The position numbers were made by a program, and so were the translations under genes. A model generated the notes under the pieces. It was not told the origin of the DNA. It saw nothing but the letters and a program-made list of their open reading frames with translations, and did not search any database. From Marinobacter sediminum (GTDB lineage: Bacteria; Pseudomonadota; Gammaproteobacteria; Pseudomonadales; Oleiphilaceae), in contig NZ_JAEMQH010000003.1 of NCBI RefSeq assembly GCF_016820575.1, positions 363,528 through 427,527 of the forward strand: DNA of 64,000 nt. The letters run 5' to 3'. Positions 8,177 through 16,763 of the stretch are shown one piece after another. The first letter of the stretch is position 1. Each line of letters opens with the position of its first letter.

Positions 8177-8827
8177 ATGACTCAAGATCTGTTTGCCGAC
8201 CTGCCCGACGAGCCTCGCACCGAGACGATTACAGATGGCGCCATGGTGCTGCGAGGGTTTGTGACTGAACGTGCTGAAGAGCTGCTGCGCGGTATCCAGC
8301 GGGTCACCAACTCGGCGCCACTGCGCAAGATGCAGACGCCGGGCGGGCACACCATGTCGGCCGCCATGAGCTGTTGTGGCAACCAGGGCTGGGTAACCGA
8401 TGCCACCGGATACCGGTATCAGGGAACAGATCCGCTTTCCGGCCGGCCTTGGCCCGCCATGCCCGAGGTCTTTGTCCAGGTGGCCAAAGAAGCTGCCGAG
8501 GCCGCCGGTTTCGGAAACTTTCAGCCCGACGCCTGCCTGATCAACCAATACGAACCTGGTGCCAAGATGGGGTTGCACCAGGACAAGGACGAGCTGGATT
8601 TTGAGCAGCCGATCGTGTCGGTGTCTCTGGGATTGTCTCAGGTGTTCCAGTTCGGTGGCCTGAAACGCAACGAACGGCCGGTGAATGTGCCTCTGGCCCA
8701 TGGCGACGTGGTGGTTTGGGGCGGGCCTTCTCGTCTTCGTTACCACGGTGTTATGCGGCTGAAGGCGGGCGAGCATCCGCTGACCGGCGCCTGCCGCTAC
8801 AACCTAACGTTTCGTCGGGCCCGCTGA
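8177..8827 (+). CDS. alkB: Alpha-ketoglutarate-dependent DNA repair dioxygenase AlkB
   Basis: AlkB removes methyl groups from 1-methyladenine and 3-methylcytosine by oxidative demethylation using Fe(II) and 2-oxoglutarate. With the start at 8177 (MTQDLFADLP) the protein is 216 residues, exactly the E. coli length. The iron ligands are His134, Asp136 (LHQDKDE) and His190 (RYHGV), and the 2-oxoglutarate-binding arginines are Arg207 and Arg213 (CRYNLTFR); all are in E. coli spacing. An open frame extends 54 codons upstream, but that part has no family similarity and the 8177 ATG has a GAGAAG element before it. This is DNA-repair AlkB, not the alkane hydroxylase of the same name. It is divergent from djlA. 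Confidence 0.95.
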   Translation: MTQDLFADLPDEPRTETITDGAMVLRGFVTERAEELLRGIQRVTNSAPLRKMQTPGGHTMSAAMSCCGNQGWVTDATGYRYQGTDPLSGRPWPAMPEVFVQVAKEAAEAAGFGNFQPDACLINQYEPGAKMGLHQDKDELDFEQPIVSVSLGLSQVFQFGGLKRNERPVNVPLAHGDVVVWGGPSRLRYHGVMRLKAGEHPLTGACRYNLTFRRAR

Positions 8828-9170
8828 CTCTCACTAAGGCCCGCTTCCTACTGCAGCCAGGAAACGGCCAATCCGGGCCGTGAATTGGTCTTGCGGTGAC
8901 CCCCGGTGAACTCGAGCCTTCATCCTTGAGCATCCTTGAGCATAGGTACAGCGGGTAACCCTTACCTTACTTGTACAGGGCGAATCTGGTAAGATTCGCG
9001 CCCTTTATTTGCAACCTCTTTGAACAAAGCTCGCCGGATTACTGTGACTGCCAGTCCAGCTTGACGCCCGTTCCTGTTTTGTCTTCATCCACCTTCGGGA
9101 ATGTGTTTTCGATTACCCCTGGTGACGGCCCGGTGACTTTGTACCTGATTTACCAATAACGGAACTCGAC
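8828..9170. other. Intergenic region alkB-sulP (343 bp), with one hairpin
   Basis: No convincing gene is seen. A 62-codon open frame at 8971-9159 has no ribosome-binding site or family features. An imperfect hairpin, GGGCGAATCT then GGTA then AGATTCGCGCCC (8978-9003), is followed by TTTATTT and could be a weak terminator or a leader structure for the sulP transcript. The remaining 165 bases before sulP would form a long 5' leader if transcription starts near this hairpin. Confidence 0.4.
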
Positions 9171-10658
9171 ATGGTTAATACCCTGAAAAACCAATGGTTA
9201 TCCAACATCCGCGGAGACCTGCTCGCAGGTGTCGTGGTTGCGCTGGCCCTGATCCCGGAGGCCATCGCCTTCTCCATCATCGCCGGCGTTGATCCGAAGG
9301 TGGGGCTGTACGCGTCCTTCTGTATCGCGGTCATCATCGCGTTTGTGGGTGGTCGGCCCGGTATGATTTCGGCCGCAACCGCGGCCATGGCGGTGCTTAT
9401 GGTCACGCTCGTTAAAGAGCATGGTCTCCAGTACTTGCTGGCGGCGACGTTGTTAACCGGTGTGATCCAGGTGGTGGCCGGTTACCTGAAACTGGGTAGC
9501 CTGATGCGGTTTGTCTCGCGTTCGGTGGTGACCGGGTTCGTGAACGCGCTCGCCATCCTGATTTTCATGGCCCAGTTGCCTGAGCTGACCAACGTCACCT
9601 GGCACGTATACGCCATGACCGCAGCTGGCCTTGGCATCATCTACCTGTTTCCGTTGCTGCCGGTGGTGGGCAAGATTTTGCCTTCGCCGCTGGTGTGTAT
9701 CGTTGTGCTGACGGCGGTCGCGGTATTCCTCGGTCTGGACATCCGCACCGTGGGTGACATGGGCGAGCTGCCTGACACTCTGCCTATTTTCCTGTGGCCG
9801 GACGTGCCGCTGAACCTCGAAACTCTGATGATCATTCTGCCGTACTCGCTGCCGCTGGCGGTGGTGGGTCTGTTGGAATCCATGATGACCGCGACCATTG
9901 TCGACGACCTGACCGACACCGAGAGTGACCGCAACCGCGAGTGCAAGGGCCAGGGCATTGCCAACATCGGCTCCGGCCTTGTTGGCGGCATGGCCGGTTG
10001 TGCCATGATCGGCCAGTCCATCATCAACGTGAAATCCGGCGGCCGTACCCGCCTGTCGACTCTCACCGCTGGTGTCTTCCTGCTGATCATGGTGCTGGTG
10101 CTCGACAGCGTGCTGGTGCAGATCCCGATGGCTGCGCTGGTAGCGGTCATGATCATGGTGTCGATCGGTACCTTCTCCTGGGAGTCGATCAAGAATCTCA
10201 AGGAGCATCCGTTGTCCACCAACATCGTGATGTTGGTCACCGTTATCGTGGTGGTTGCCACTCACAACCTGGCGTTTGGTGTGTTGGCTGGCGTGCTCCT
10301 GGCGGCGCTGTTCTTCGCCAACAAGATTGGCCACTACATGATGGTGGACTCGTCGTTGGATGAGAAAACCGACACCCGCACCTACACCGTGGTGGGCCAG
10401 GTGTTCTTCAGCTCCTCAGAAAAACTGATCCAGGCCTTTGATTTTAAGGAAGCAGTCGATAATGTGGTGATTGATCTGAGCCGGGCTCACTTCTGGGACA
10501 TCACCGCCGTGGGCGCCCTCGACAAGGCCGTGATTAAATTCCGCCGTGAGGGTGCCGATGTCGAAGTGATTGGCATGAACGAAGCCAGTGCCACCATTGT
10601 TGACCGTTTTGGCGTGCATGATAAGCCGGAATCGGTTGATCAGCTGATGGGGCACTGA
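9171..10658 (+). CDS. SulP (SLC26) family anion transporter with STAS domain
   Basis: SulP proteins move sulfate, bicarbonate or dicarboxylates across the inner membrane, usually with Na+ or H+. The 495-residue protein has the family's N-terminal membrane block (10-14 helices, about 10-390) starting with [20 protein letters not shown], the SulP signature, and a C-terminal cytoplasmic STAS domain (about 400-490: [20 protein letters not shown]). The substrate cannot be read from sequence; bicarbonate or sulfate are both possible. It is followed after one base by a tandem universal stress protein gene, an arrangement that suggests the two work together, perhaps with nucleotide sensing regulating transport. 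Confidence 0.88.
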   Translation: MVNTLKNQWLSNIRGDLLAGVVVALALIPEAIAFSIIAGVDPKVGLYASFCIAVIIAFVGGRPGMISAATAAMAVLMVTLVKEHGLQYLLAATLLTGVIQVVAGYLKLGSLMRFVSRSVVTGFVNALAILIFMAQLPELTNVTWHVYAMTAAGLGIIYLFPLLPVVGKILPSPLVCIVVLTAVAVFLGLDIRTVGDMGELPDTLPIFLWPDVPLNLETLMIILPYSLPLAVVGLLESMMTATIVDDLTDTESDRNRECKGQGIANIGSGLVGGMAGCAMIGQSIINVKSGGRTRLSTLTAGVFLLIMVLVLDSVLVQIPMAALVAVMIMVSIGTFSWESIKNLKEHPLSTNIVMLVTVIVVVATHNLAFGVLAGVLLAALFFANKIGHYMMVDSSLDEKTDTRTYTVVGQVFFSSSEKLIQAFDFKEAVDNVVIDLSRAHFWDITAVGALDKAVIKFRREGADVEVIGMNEASATIVDRFGVHDKPESVDQLMGH

Positions 10659-10734
10659 CATGAGCCAGACCACGGAATCCGGTAGCGATGGCAGTCAGAA
10701 TAACAACCACAACGATCAGCAAGGCGAGGTTGAG

Positions 10735-11586
10735 ATGTTACGAGTAGTGGCCTGTATCGATGGTTCCCGCGCTGCACCGGCGGTGTGTGATTACGCCGCC
10801 TGGGCAAGCAAGCACATGCAGAACCCGGTGACGTTGCTTCACGTTCTGGATGAAGAGCGCTATCCGGCGGAGCCCGATCTGGCGGGCAGCATTGGATTGG
10901 GCAGCCGCGAGCAGTTGCTGGACGAGTTGGCCGAACTGGACCGCAAGCGTTCGAAGCTGGCACTCGAGCATGGCCATCATATGCTGGATGAGGCTGAGCG
11001 CCGTTTGAAAGATGCTGGTGTGGCCGAGGTGGCCAAGCGCCAGCGTCACGGTGATCTGACTGAATCGCTGCTGTCGCTTGAAAACCAGACCCGCCTGCTG
11101 GTGATGGGCCTGCACGGTGAGAGCAGCTCCGATCGTGATATCCACATTGGCAGCCAGCTTGAGACCGTGATCCGCAGCATGCATCGCCCGATTCTTCTGG
11201 TTCCGGACGAGTTCAAGGCGCCCCAGAGTGCGATGCTGGCCTTTGACGGCAGCGACACTGCCTTCAAAGGTGTTGAGTTGCTGGCTGGTAGTCCGGTGCT
11301 GAAGGGCATGCCGCTGCACCTGGTGATGGTGGGTGCCGACACCAATGACCGTTGGGAGCAGCTCAAGAAGGCTGAGAAGATGCTCGCAGGTCTTGAATCC
11401 GAAATTACCCTGGCGATCCGCGCCGGTGACGTTGAGCCGACGTTGCACGCCTATCAGGATGAGCATGATATTGATTTGCTGGTTATGGGCGCCTACGGCC
11501 ATTCCCGCATTCGTCAGTTCCTGGTGGGCAGCACCACCACCACGATGCTGAAAACGGCTGAGAAGCCGCTCGTTATCCTGCGTTAA
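10735..11586 (+). CDS. Universal stress protein with tandem UspA domains
   Basis: This protein of about 283 residues contains two UspA folds. Each has the ATP-binding G-x2-G-x9-G(S/T) motif: GLHGESSSDRDIHIGS in the first and GAYGHSRIRQFLVGST in the second, so both are of the nucleotide-binding type. Initiation at 10735 (MLRVVACIDGS) is preferred because the first beta strand starts here and GGCGAGG lies five bases upstream. An in-frame ATG at 10660, one base after the sulP stop, would add 25 polar, Asn/Gln/Ser-rich residues with no fold signature. The gene is certainly cotranscribed with sulP. The function is inferred from the family only: stress tolerance or energy sensing. Confidence 0.88.
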   Translation: MLRVVACIDGSRAAPAVCDYAAWASKHMQNPVTLLHVLDEERYPAEPDLAGSIGLGSREQLLDELAELDRKRSKLALEHGHHMLDEAERRLKDAGVAEVAKRQRHGDLTESLLSLENQTRLLVMGLHGESSSDRDIHIGSQLETVIRSMHRPILLVPDEFKAPQSAMLAFDGSDTAFKGVELLAGSPVLKGMPLHLVMVGADTNDRWEQLKKAEKMLAGLESEITLAIRAGDVEPTLHAYQDEHDIDLLVMGAYGHSRIRQFLVGSTTTTMLKTAEKPLVILR

Positions 11587-11606
11587 TCTCGCCGTTGCGG
11601 CTCCTC

Positions 11607-12281
11607 TTAGGAAGTTTCTTGAGAGGAGTTGCCAAAGGTTTTCACCTGGGACACAAAGTCGCTGAACCTAGTGCCCTGGATCAGTACATGCTCCTTAAGT
11701 TGCTGCTCGGCTTCGTACTCTTGGCCTTTTTCGATCGCCTCGAAAATCCTTCGGTGTTCGTTCACCGAGGTGGAAACCCGATTCCGTGTTTGTAATTGCA
11801 GGCGCCGGTATGGCTTCAGACGCTGTTTGAGCTGCCGTGCTTCAGTTGCCAGAAAGCTGTTATGGCTGGCCGTGTAAATGCAGTTATGGAATTCTTCATT
11901 TTCGTAGTAGTAGTCATCCGGATCCGACATCACGTCGGAATCTTCGCAGCGGTGCAGCGCCGCACGCAGGGCTTCAAGCTCTGCTGGTTGTATCCTCCTG
12001 GCCGCTAGTCGGCCGCACATACCTTCCAGTTCCGCCATGACCTCGAACATTTCGATCAGCTGGTCGAAACCGACCTTTGCGACGAACGTGCCTTTTTTTG
12101 CCTTGACGGTTACCAGGCCGCTGACCACCAACTGTTGAATGGCTTCCCGTATAGGAGTGCGGGACACGCCGTACTTCGCCGCCAGGGCGTCATGATCAAG
12201 CTTGGCTCCAGGCAGTAGCTGACCGTTAATGATGTCCTCTTCCAGAGCGTCTTTTAGTTTTTGTGTATTCGAGCGTTTCAT
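11607..12281 (-). CDS. GntR-family (FadR/FCD subgroup) transcriptional regulator
   Basis: The 224-residue protein has an N-terminal GntR winged helix (about 8-70: DALAAKYGVSRTPIREAIQQLV) and a C-terminal all-helical FCD ligand-binding domain (about 80-210) with the metal-coordinating Asp and His residues typical of regulators that sense small organic acids. It is divergent from the TRAP/malonate operon and the two promoters overlap around a perfect operator-like palindrome, so it most likely controls that operon and itself. By position it corresponds to MatR of malonate operons. The effector is inferred to be malonate, malonyl-CoA or maleate; there is no direct evidence. Confidence 0.88.
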   Translation of the reverse strand: MKRSNTQKLKDALEEDIINGQLLPGAKLDHDALAAKYGVSRTPIREAIQQLVVSGLVTVKAKKGTFVAKVGFDQLIEMFEVMAELEGMCGRLAARRIQPAELEALRAALHRCEDSDVMSDPDDYYYENEEFHNCIYTASHNSFLATEARQLKQRLKPYRRLQLQTRNRVSTSVNEHRRIFEAIEKGQEYEAEQQLKEHVLIQGTRFSDFVSQVKTFGNSSQETS

Positions 12282-12318
12282 TATTGGTCTCTCTGCTCAG
12301 TCTGAAAAAATCGACCTG

Positions 12319-12380
12319 GTTATAAAATAGTCAAATAATATTGACAACAATATACAACAAGTCTATTGATGTATACATCA
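12319..12380. promoter_or_regulatory. Divergent overlapping promoters and GntR-type operator
   Basis: On the plus strand TTGACA (12341-12346), a 17-bp spacer and TATTGA (12364-12369) form a promoter for the TRAP operon. On the minus strand TTGTCA (12347-12342), 17 bp and TATAAC (12324-12319) form the regulator promoter; the two -35 boxes share almost the same bases. A perfect 14-bp palindrome, TGATGTATACATCA (12367-12380), overlaps the plus-strand -10 box and has the GTATAC core known from FCD-type GntR operators. Binding there would block operon transcription. Confidence 0.7.
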
Positions 12381-12422
12381 GAGTGCTCTGATAGATATTA
12401 CAAAAACAATTCTGGAGACAAA

Positions 12423-13424
12423 ATGATGAAGATGCCCTTCGCAAAACTGGCCGCAGCGGCCACTCTTTCTGTTTTTCTGCCCAGCGTTGCCGCAGCCGAC
12501 ACAACCCTTCGTGTGTCGCACCAATTTCCAGGAGGAAAGGGGGATGTGCGGGATGAAATGGTTCAATTGATGGCCCGCGAAGTGAAAGCGGCGGATGTCG
12601 GTCTTGAACTTCAGATTTATCCGGGACAGTCCCTGTTTAAGGCCAAGGAGCAGTGGGGTGCTCTGGTACGTGGCCGAGTGGACATGATCTCTCTGCCATT
12701 GGATTACGCCAGTGGCCGTCACCCCGAGTTTTCCGCAACTCTGATGCCGGGTCTGGTCCGCAGCCACGAGCGTGCCCAACGCCTGAACGACTCCGAATTC
12801 ATGGACATGATCAAAAAAGTGATCAACGATGCCGGTGCCCGAGTCCTCGCCGATGCGTGGCTGGCAGGTGGCTTCGCCTCTAACAAACAGTGCATTACTT
12901 CACCGGATACTGTTCAGGGGCAAACGCTGCGTGCCGCTGGCCCGGCCTTTGACGAGATGCTCGCTACCGCTGGTGCCTCCATCGCCTCCATGCCGTCCTC
13001 CGAAATCTACACCGCGATGCAAACCGGGGTTCTCGATGGTGCTAACACCTCCTCAGGTTCCTTCGTGTCCTACCGTATCTACGAGCAAGTCACCTGCCTG
13101 ACCGCTCCGGGCGAAAATGCACTCTGGTTTATGTATGAGCCGGTGCTGATTTCCGAGCGCAGCTGGAACAGCCTGAACGCTGAGCAGCAGGCTGCACTGA
13201 CAGCAGCCGGTCAGAAAGCCGAAGACTATTTCGCCAAAGAAGCTGCCGGTCTTGACCAAAAGATGGCCGACGTCTTCGCGGAGAACGGCGTTGAAGTGGT
13301 CAATATGACACCTGAGAACTACCAGGCCTGGTTGGATATTGCCAAAAAGAGCTCCTACAAGACCTTCGCAGAGAATGTTCCGAACGGGCAGGCTCTGATC
13401 GACGCAGCGTTGGCTGTCGAGTAA
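12423..13424 (+). CDS. TRAP transporter substrate-binding protein (DctP family)
   Basis: This is the periplasmic binding protein of a tripartite ATP-independent importer. Initiation at 12423 gives 333 residues, with GGAG five bases upstream; an in-frame ATG at 12366 lies within the promoter -10 region and is rejected. A signal peptide (cleavage after VAAA) precedes the mature start DTTLRVSHQFPGG. The DctP fold is visible, including the conserved substrate-contact region near NKQCITSPDTVQGQTLR (a conserved arginine usually salt-bridges a carboxylate) and GVLDGANTS. It is the first gene of an operon with Q and M permeases and malonate-activating enzymes, so malonate or a similar dicarboxylate is the likely ligand. 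It corresponds in position to MatP. Confidence 0.92.
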   Translation: MMKMPFAKLAAAATLSVFLPSVAAADTTLRVSHQFPGGKGDVRDEMVQLMAREVKAADVGLELQIYPGQSLFKAKEQWGALVRGRVDMISLPLDYASGRHPEFSATLMPGLVRSHERAQRLNDSEFMDMIKKVINDAGARVLADAWLAGGFASNKQCITSPDTVQGQTLRAAGPAFDEMLATAGASIASMPSSEIYTAMQTGVLDGANTSSGSFVSYRIYEQVTCLTAPGENALWFMYEPVLISERSWNSLNAEQQAALTAAGQKAEDYFAKEAAGLDQKMADVFAENGVEVVNMTPENYQAWLDIAKKSSYKTFAENVPNGQALIDAALAVE

Positions 13425-13511
13425 GTCCTTCAGCATTGATCTACTGATTCAGCCTCGCCATTCCCGGCTACCTGCCGGGGTGGCGAGCCAACCATTTTTC
13501 GGGTTTGAGCT

Positions 13512-14033
13512 ATGTCCCAATCTTCCAGTTCAAGACGAGCCTCTGAGCGAGGCATCTTCGGTGGATATATCCGTTGCATGGATGCCGTATCGGTTGCCGC
13601 TGCCATTCTCGCCGCTGCGCTGCTTGCGCTGGGTGTGCTGGCCGTCGTTCACATGGTGTTCGTTCGTTACGCCATGGGTGAAAGCACAGTCTGGCAAACC
13701 GAATTCACAACCTTTGCGATCAGCGCAGCGATGCTGCTGGGTACGCCTTATGTGCTCAAGACCGGTGGTCACGTGGCAGTCACCGTGCTGCCCGATGCCA
13801 TGCGTGGTCTGCCTAAGCATCTGATGCAGCTGACTGCTTCTTTGGTGGGCCTGGTGTTCTGTTTGGCCCTGGCCTACGGCTGCTGGTACTACTTCTACGA
13901 AGCTTACGCTTTTGAGTGGACCACCGGGACCGTCTGGAATCCACCTCTGTGGCCCGCACTTCTGCCCGTGGCCGTTGGTGCGTCGTTACTGTCGCTTCAA
14001 TACGTTGCTGAAATTCTGCGGGGAGAGGCGTAA
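13512..14033 (+). CDS. TRAP transporter small permease (DctQ family)
   Basis: This 173-residue membrane protein with four hydrophobic helices is the small permease subunit that links the binding protein to the large permease. The helix pattern (about 20-45, 60-80, 95-120, 140-165) and the conserved WQTEFTTFAISAAMLLGTPYVLKTGGHV segment are typical for DctQ. The next gene starts two bases after its stop. Initiation at 13512 is the first ATG after the binding-protein gene; the ribosome-binding site is poor, and a start at 13578 is possible. Confidence 0.9.
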   Translation: MSQSSSSRRASERGIFGGYIRCMDAVSVAAAILAAALLALGVLAVVHMVFVRYAMGESTVWQTEFTTFAISAAMLLGTPYVLKTGGHVAVTVLPDAMRGLPKHLMQLTASLVGLVFCLALAYGCWYYFYEAYAFEWTTGTVWNPPLWPALLPVAVGASLLSLQYVAEILRGEA

Positions 14034-14035
14034 TC

Positions 14036-15373
14036 ATGGATCCTGTCACTAGCGGTATTCTCGTTGTTATTGCCTTGCTGGTATTGATGGCCATCGGTAC
14101 CCCCATCGCCTTTGCACTTGGCGCTGTCGCCTTGGGGGCGCTGGTCCTCGATCAGGGAATGGGTGAGCTGGTGTATTTCGGCGAAACCTTCTTTGGGCAC
14201 GTTGCCTCCTTCGGCTTTGTCGCCATCCCCATGTTCATTCTGATGGGGGCTGCGGTGGCCTCGTCGCCTACCGGCCGGGATCTCTATCGTTCTCTCGACA
14301 TCTGGATGGGCAGGCTGCCAGGCGGTTTGGCAATCTCCAACATTGCGGCTTGCTCAATTTTTGCGGCCTTGTCGGGGTCATCGCCCGCAACCAGTGCTGC
14401 GATCGGTAAACTCGGTATTCCTGAGATGCGCAAGCGCGGTTACCCGGATGGCGTTGCAGCGGGCTGTATTGCCGCTGGTGGTACCCTCGGCATCCTGATC
14501 CCGCCCTCGGTCACCATGATCGTGTACGGCATTTCTACGGAGACCTCTATCGGCCGTCTGTTCATTGCCGGTGCAATACCTGGGCTGATGCTGGCAGGCC
14601 TGTTCATGGTCTGGACCCTGATTGCCTGCAAGTTGTCCGGCGGCTACAACAGCCCGAATCCGGTAGCGGCGGCGGCAGCCCAAATCAAGGAAAACGTTGA
14701 AGGCAATATGAAGGCCCTGGTGCGGGTGCTTCCGTTCCTGATGGTGGTGCTTGGTATTCTATTCGCCCTTTATGGCGGCGTCGCAACGCCGTCCGAAGCG
14801 GCGGGTGTTGGTGCTTTCCTGTGTCTGGCGTTGGCCATCATGGTCTATCGTATGTGGCAGGTTAAACCCATCTCCAACATCATGCGAGATGCGCTGCGCG
14901 AAAGCGTAATGATCATGCTGATCATTGCGACCGCTGAAATATTTGCCTTTGCCCTGTCGTCTCTGTTCATTACCCAGACCCTGGCCGGAGCCATTGCCGA
15001 CCTGGAGGTAAATCGGTGGGTCCTGATGGGGGTCATCAACCTCTTCCTGCTGGTTGCCGGTTTCTTCCTGCCGCCAGTCGCCGTCATTGTGATGGCCGCA
15101 CCGATCCTGTTGCCGATCATTCTTGCGGCGAACTTCGACCCCTACTGGTTCGCAGTGATCCTGACCATCAACCTGGAAATCGGACTGATCACGCCGCCGG
15201 TGGGCCTCAACCTGTTCATCATCAAGGGCATTGCGCCCGACATAGCACTCCGGGACATCCTCCTTGGCAGTTTGCCGTACGCTCTGTGCATGATTCTAGG
15301 CATTGTGCTGCTGTGCGTATTCCCTGAGATCGCCTTGTGGCTGCCGAACCTCATCATGGGTGCGGGCACCTGA
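14036..15373 (+). CDS. TRAP transporter large permease (DctM family)
   Basis: The 445-residue protein is the ion-coupled permease that drives substrate uptake with a Na+ gradient. It shows about twelve transmembrane helices and the DctM hallmarks: VALGALVLDQGM near the N-terminus, FVAIPMFILMGA, SGSSPATSAAIG (the re-entrant loop), AAGGTLGILIPPSV, and LITPPVGLNLF in the C-terminal repeat. It overlaps none of its neighbours, but spacing is two bases from the small permease and 22 bases to the malonyl-CoA decarboxylase gene, so one transcript is expected. Confidence 0.95.
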   Translation: MDPVTSGILVVIALLVLMAIGTPIAFALGAVALGALVLDQGMGELVYFGETFFGHVASFGFVAIPMFILMGAAVASSPTGRDLYRSLDIWMGRLPGGLAISNIAACSIFAALSGSSPATSAAIGKLGIPEMRKRGYPDGVAAGCIAAGGTLGILIPPSVTMIVYGISTETSIGRLFIAGAIPGLMLAGLFMVWTLIACKLSGGYNSPNPVAAAAAQIKENVEGNMKALVRVLPFLMVVLGILFALYGGVATPSEAAGVGAFLCLALAIMVYRMWQVKPISNIMRDALRESVMIMLIIATAEIFAFALSSLFITQTLAGAIADLEVNRWVLMGVINLFLLVAGFFLPPVAVIVMAAPILLPIILAANFDPYWFAVILTINLEIGLITPPVGLNLFIIKGIAPDIALRDILLGSLPYALCMILGIVLLCVFPEIALWLPNLIMGAGT

Positions 15374-15395
15374 GATCAACTCTAAGGTTAATGCT

Positions 15396-16763
15396 ATGAA
15401 TATGAGTTTCTTGCAAGAGCTGTTCAGCAGCATCACCCAGCGTGATGCCCTGCAGCGTAAGTTTGGCAACAAGAATAAGAAGGGCAGTTACGATCACAGG
15501 GACCTGGAAGCGGCTTGCCATGAGCTGCTGCACAGTGATGGCGAGGCGGCCAGTATTGTGCTCGCCAGTCGGGCATTGGATATCTACCAGTCCCTTGGCG
15601 ATGACGACAAACGGGCCTTTTTCGATGCCTTGGCCAAGAACTTTTCGGCTGATCCAGACAAGATCGATCGGGCGTACCGCGTCTACAAAAGCGATAGGTC
15701 CAACAAGCATCTGGCCGACCTGTTCGAGGTCACCGAGCCACTTCGGCAGGAAGTGCTGCGTCGACTCAATCTGGCCCAGGGTGCAACTTATGAGTTGGTG
15801 AGGATGCGTCAGGATTTCCTGGCGCTGATGAAGGAGCATAAAGACTTTGAGTCGATCAATGCCGACTTTGTCCATCTTTTTGCGTCCTGGTTCAACCGCG
15901 GCTTTCTGGTCCTGAAGCGGATCGACTGGACTACGCCGGCTTCCATTCTGGAGAAAATCATTCGCTACGAGGCCGTGCACAAGATCCAGGGCTGGGATGA
16001 CCTGCGCCGCCGTCTGGACAACCGGGACCGGCGTTGCTTCGGCTTCTTCCACCCTGCGATCGGCGATGAACCGCTGATCTTTGTAGAGGTGGCGCTGACC
16101 AAGGGTATTCCGGACCGAATCCAGCCCATCCTGGCACATGACCATTACGACATTGACGCTCCCCAGTTGGCCGACTCGGCTGCATTCTTTGGCATTAGCA
16201 ACTGTCAGGTCGGGCTCCGGGGTATCTCTTTCGGCAACTTCCTCATCAAGCAAGTGGTGCAGGAGCTGAAGTACGAACTGCCGAACCTAAAGAATTTCGT
16301 GACTCTGTCACCACTCCCCATGTTCCGGAGCTGGCTGGAGAAAACCTACCACCCGGATTCGGGTCTGTTAACGCCGGAGGCGCAGTCGATACTGGCACAC
16401 CTGGACAATCCGAATTGGGCCAGCAATGAGGAATTGGCCAATCGCCTGAACGAAGTGATTCGACCCCTGGCGGCCCGATACCTGCTGAAAGAGAGGAACG
16501 GTAACAATCAGCCGATAAATCCTGTTGCCCGCTTCCACCTGGGTAATGGCGCGGAACTACACCGCATCAATTGGCTCGGGGATGTCTCCACCAATGGTAT
16601 GAAGCAGTCTGCAGGCCTAATGGTTAACTATCTGTATGTGCTTGAGAACATTGAACGCAACAATGAAAAGTACACCGAAAACGGTGAAATCGTCTGTTCC
16701 CCAAGCGTCCGTGAACTGAGCAAGCTCGGTAGAAAACTGTTTCAAGGAGAACTAGAGAAATGA
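15396..16763 (+). CDS. matA: Malonyl-CoA decarboxylase
   Basis: The enzyme converts malonyl-CoA to acetyl-CoA and CO2. Initiation at 15396 (MNMSFLQELFSS) gives 455 residues with TAAGG about eight bases upstream; the frame is open further upstream inside the permease gene but that part is not family-like. The N-terminal helical oligomerisation domain (about 1-170) and the C-terminal GNAT-fold catalytic domain (about 180-440) are recognisable, for example in RCFGFFHPAIGDEPLIFVEV, VGLRGISFGNFLIKQ and LSPLPMFRSWL. Its last four bases overlap the start of the malonyl-CoA synthetase gene (ATGA), so synthesis and decarboxylation of malonyl-CoA are coupled in translation. Confidence 0.93.
   Translation: MNMSFLQELFSSITQRDALQRKFGNKNKKGSYDHRDLEAACHELLHSDGEAASIVLASRALDIYQSLGDDDKRAFFDALAKNFSADPDKIDRAYRVYKSDRSNKHLADLFEVTEPLRQEVLRRLNLAQGATYELVRMRQDFLALMKEHKDFESINADFVHLFASWFNRGFLVLKRIDWTTPASILEKIIRYEAVHKIQGWDDLRRRLDNRDRRCFGFFHPAIGDEPLIFVEVALTKGIPDRIQPILAHDHYDIDAPQLADSAAFFGISNCQVGLRGISFGNFLIKQVVQELKYELPNLKNFVTLSPLPMFRSWLEKTYHPDSGLLTPEAQSILAHLDNPNWASNEELANRLNEVIRPLAARYLLKERNGNNQPINPVARFHLGNGAELHRINWLGDVSTNGMKQSAGLMVNYLYVLENIERNNEKYTENGEIVCSPSVRELSKLGRKLFQGELEK

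Noticed and set aside
8971..9159. 62-codon plus-strand frame in the alkB-sulP gap
   Set aside because: No ribosome-binding site, no composition or motif of a real protein, and it runs through the hairpin and possible leader region.
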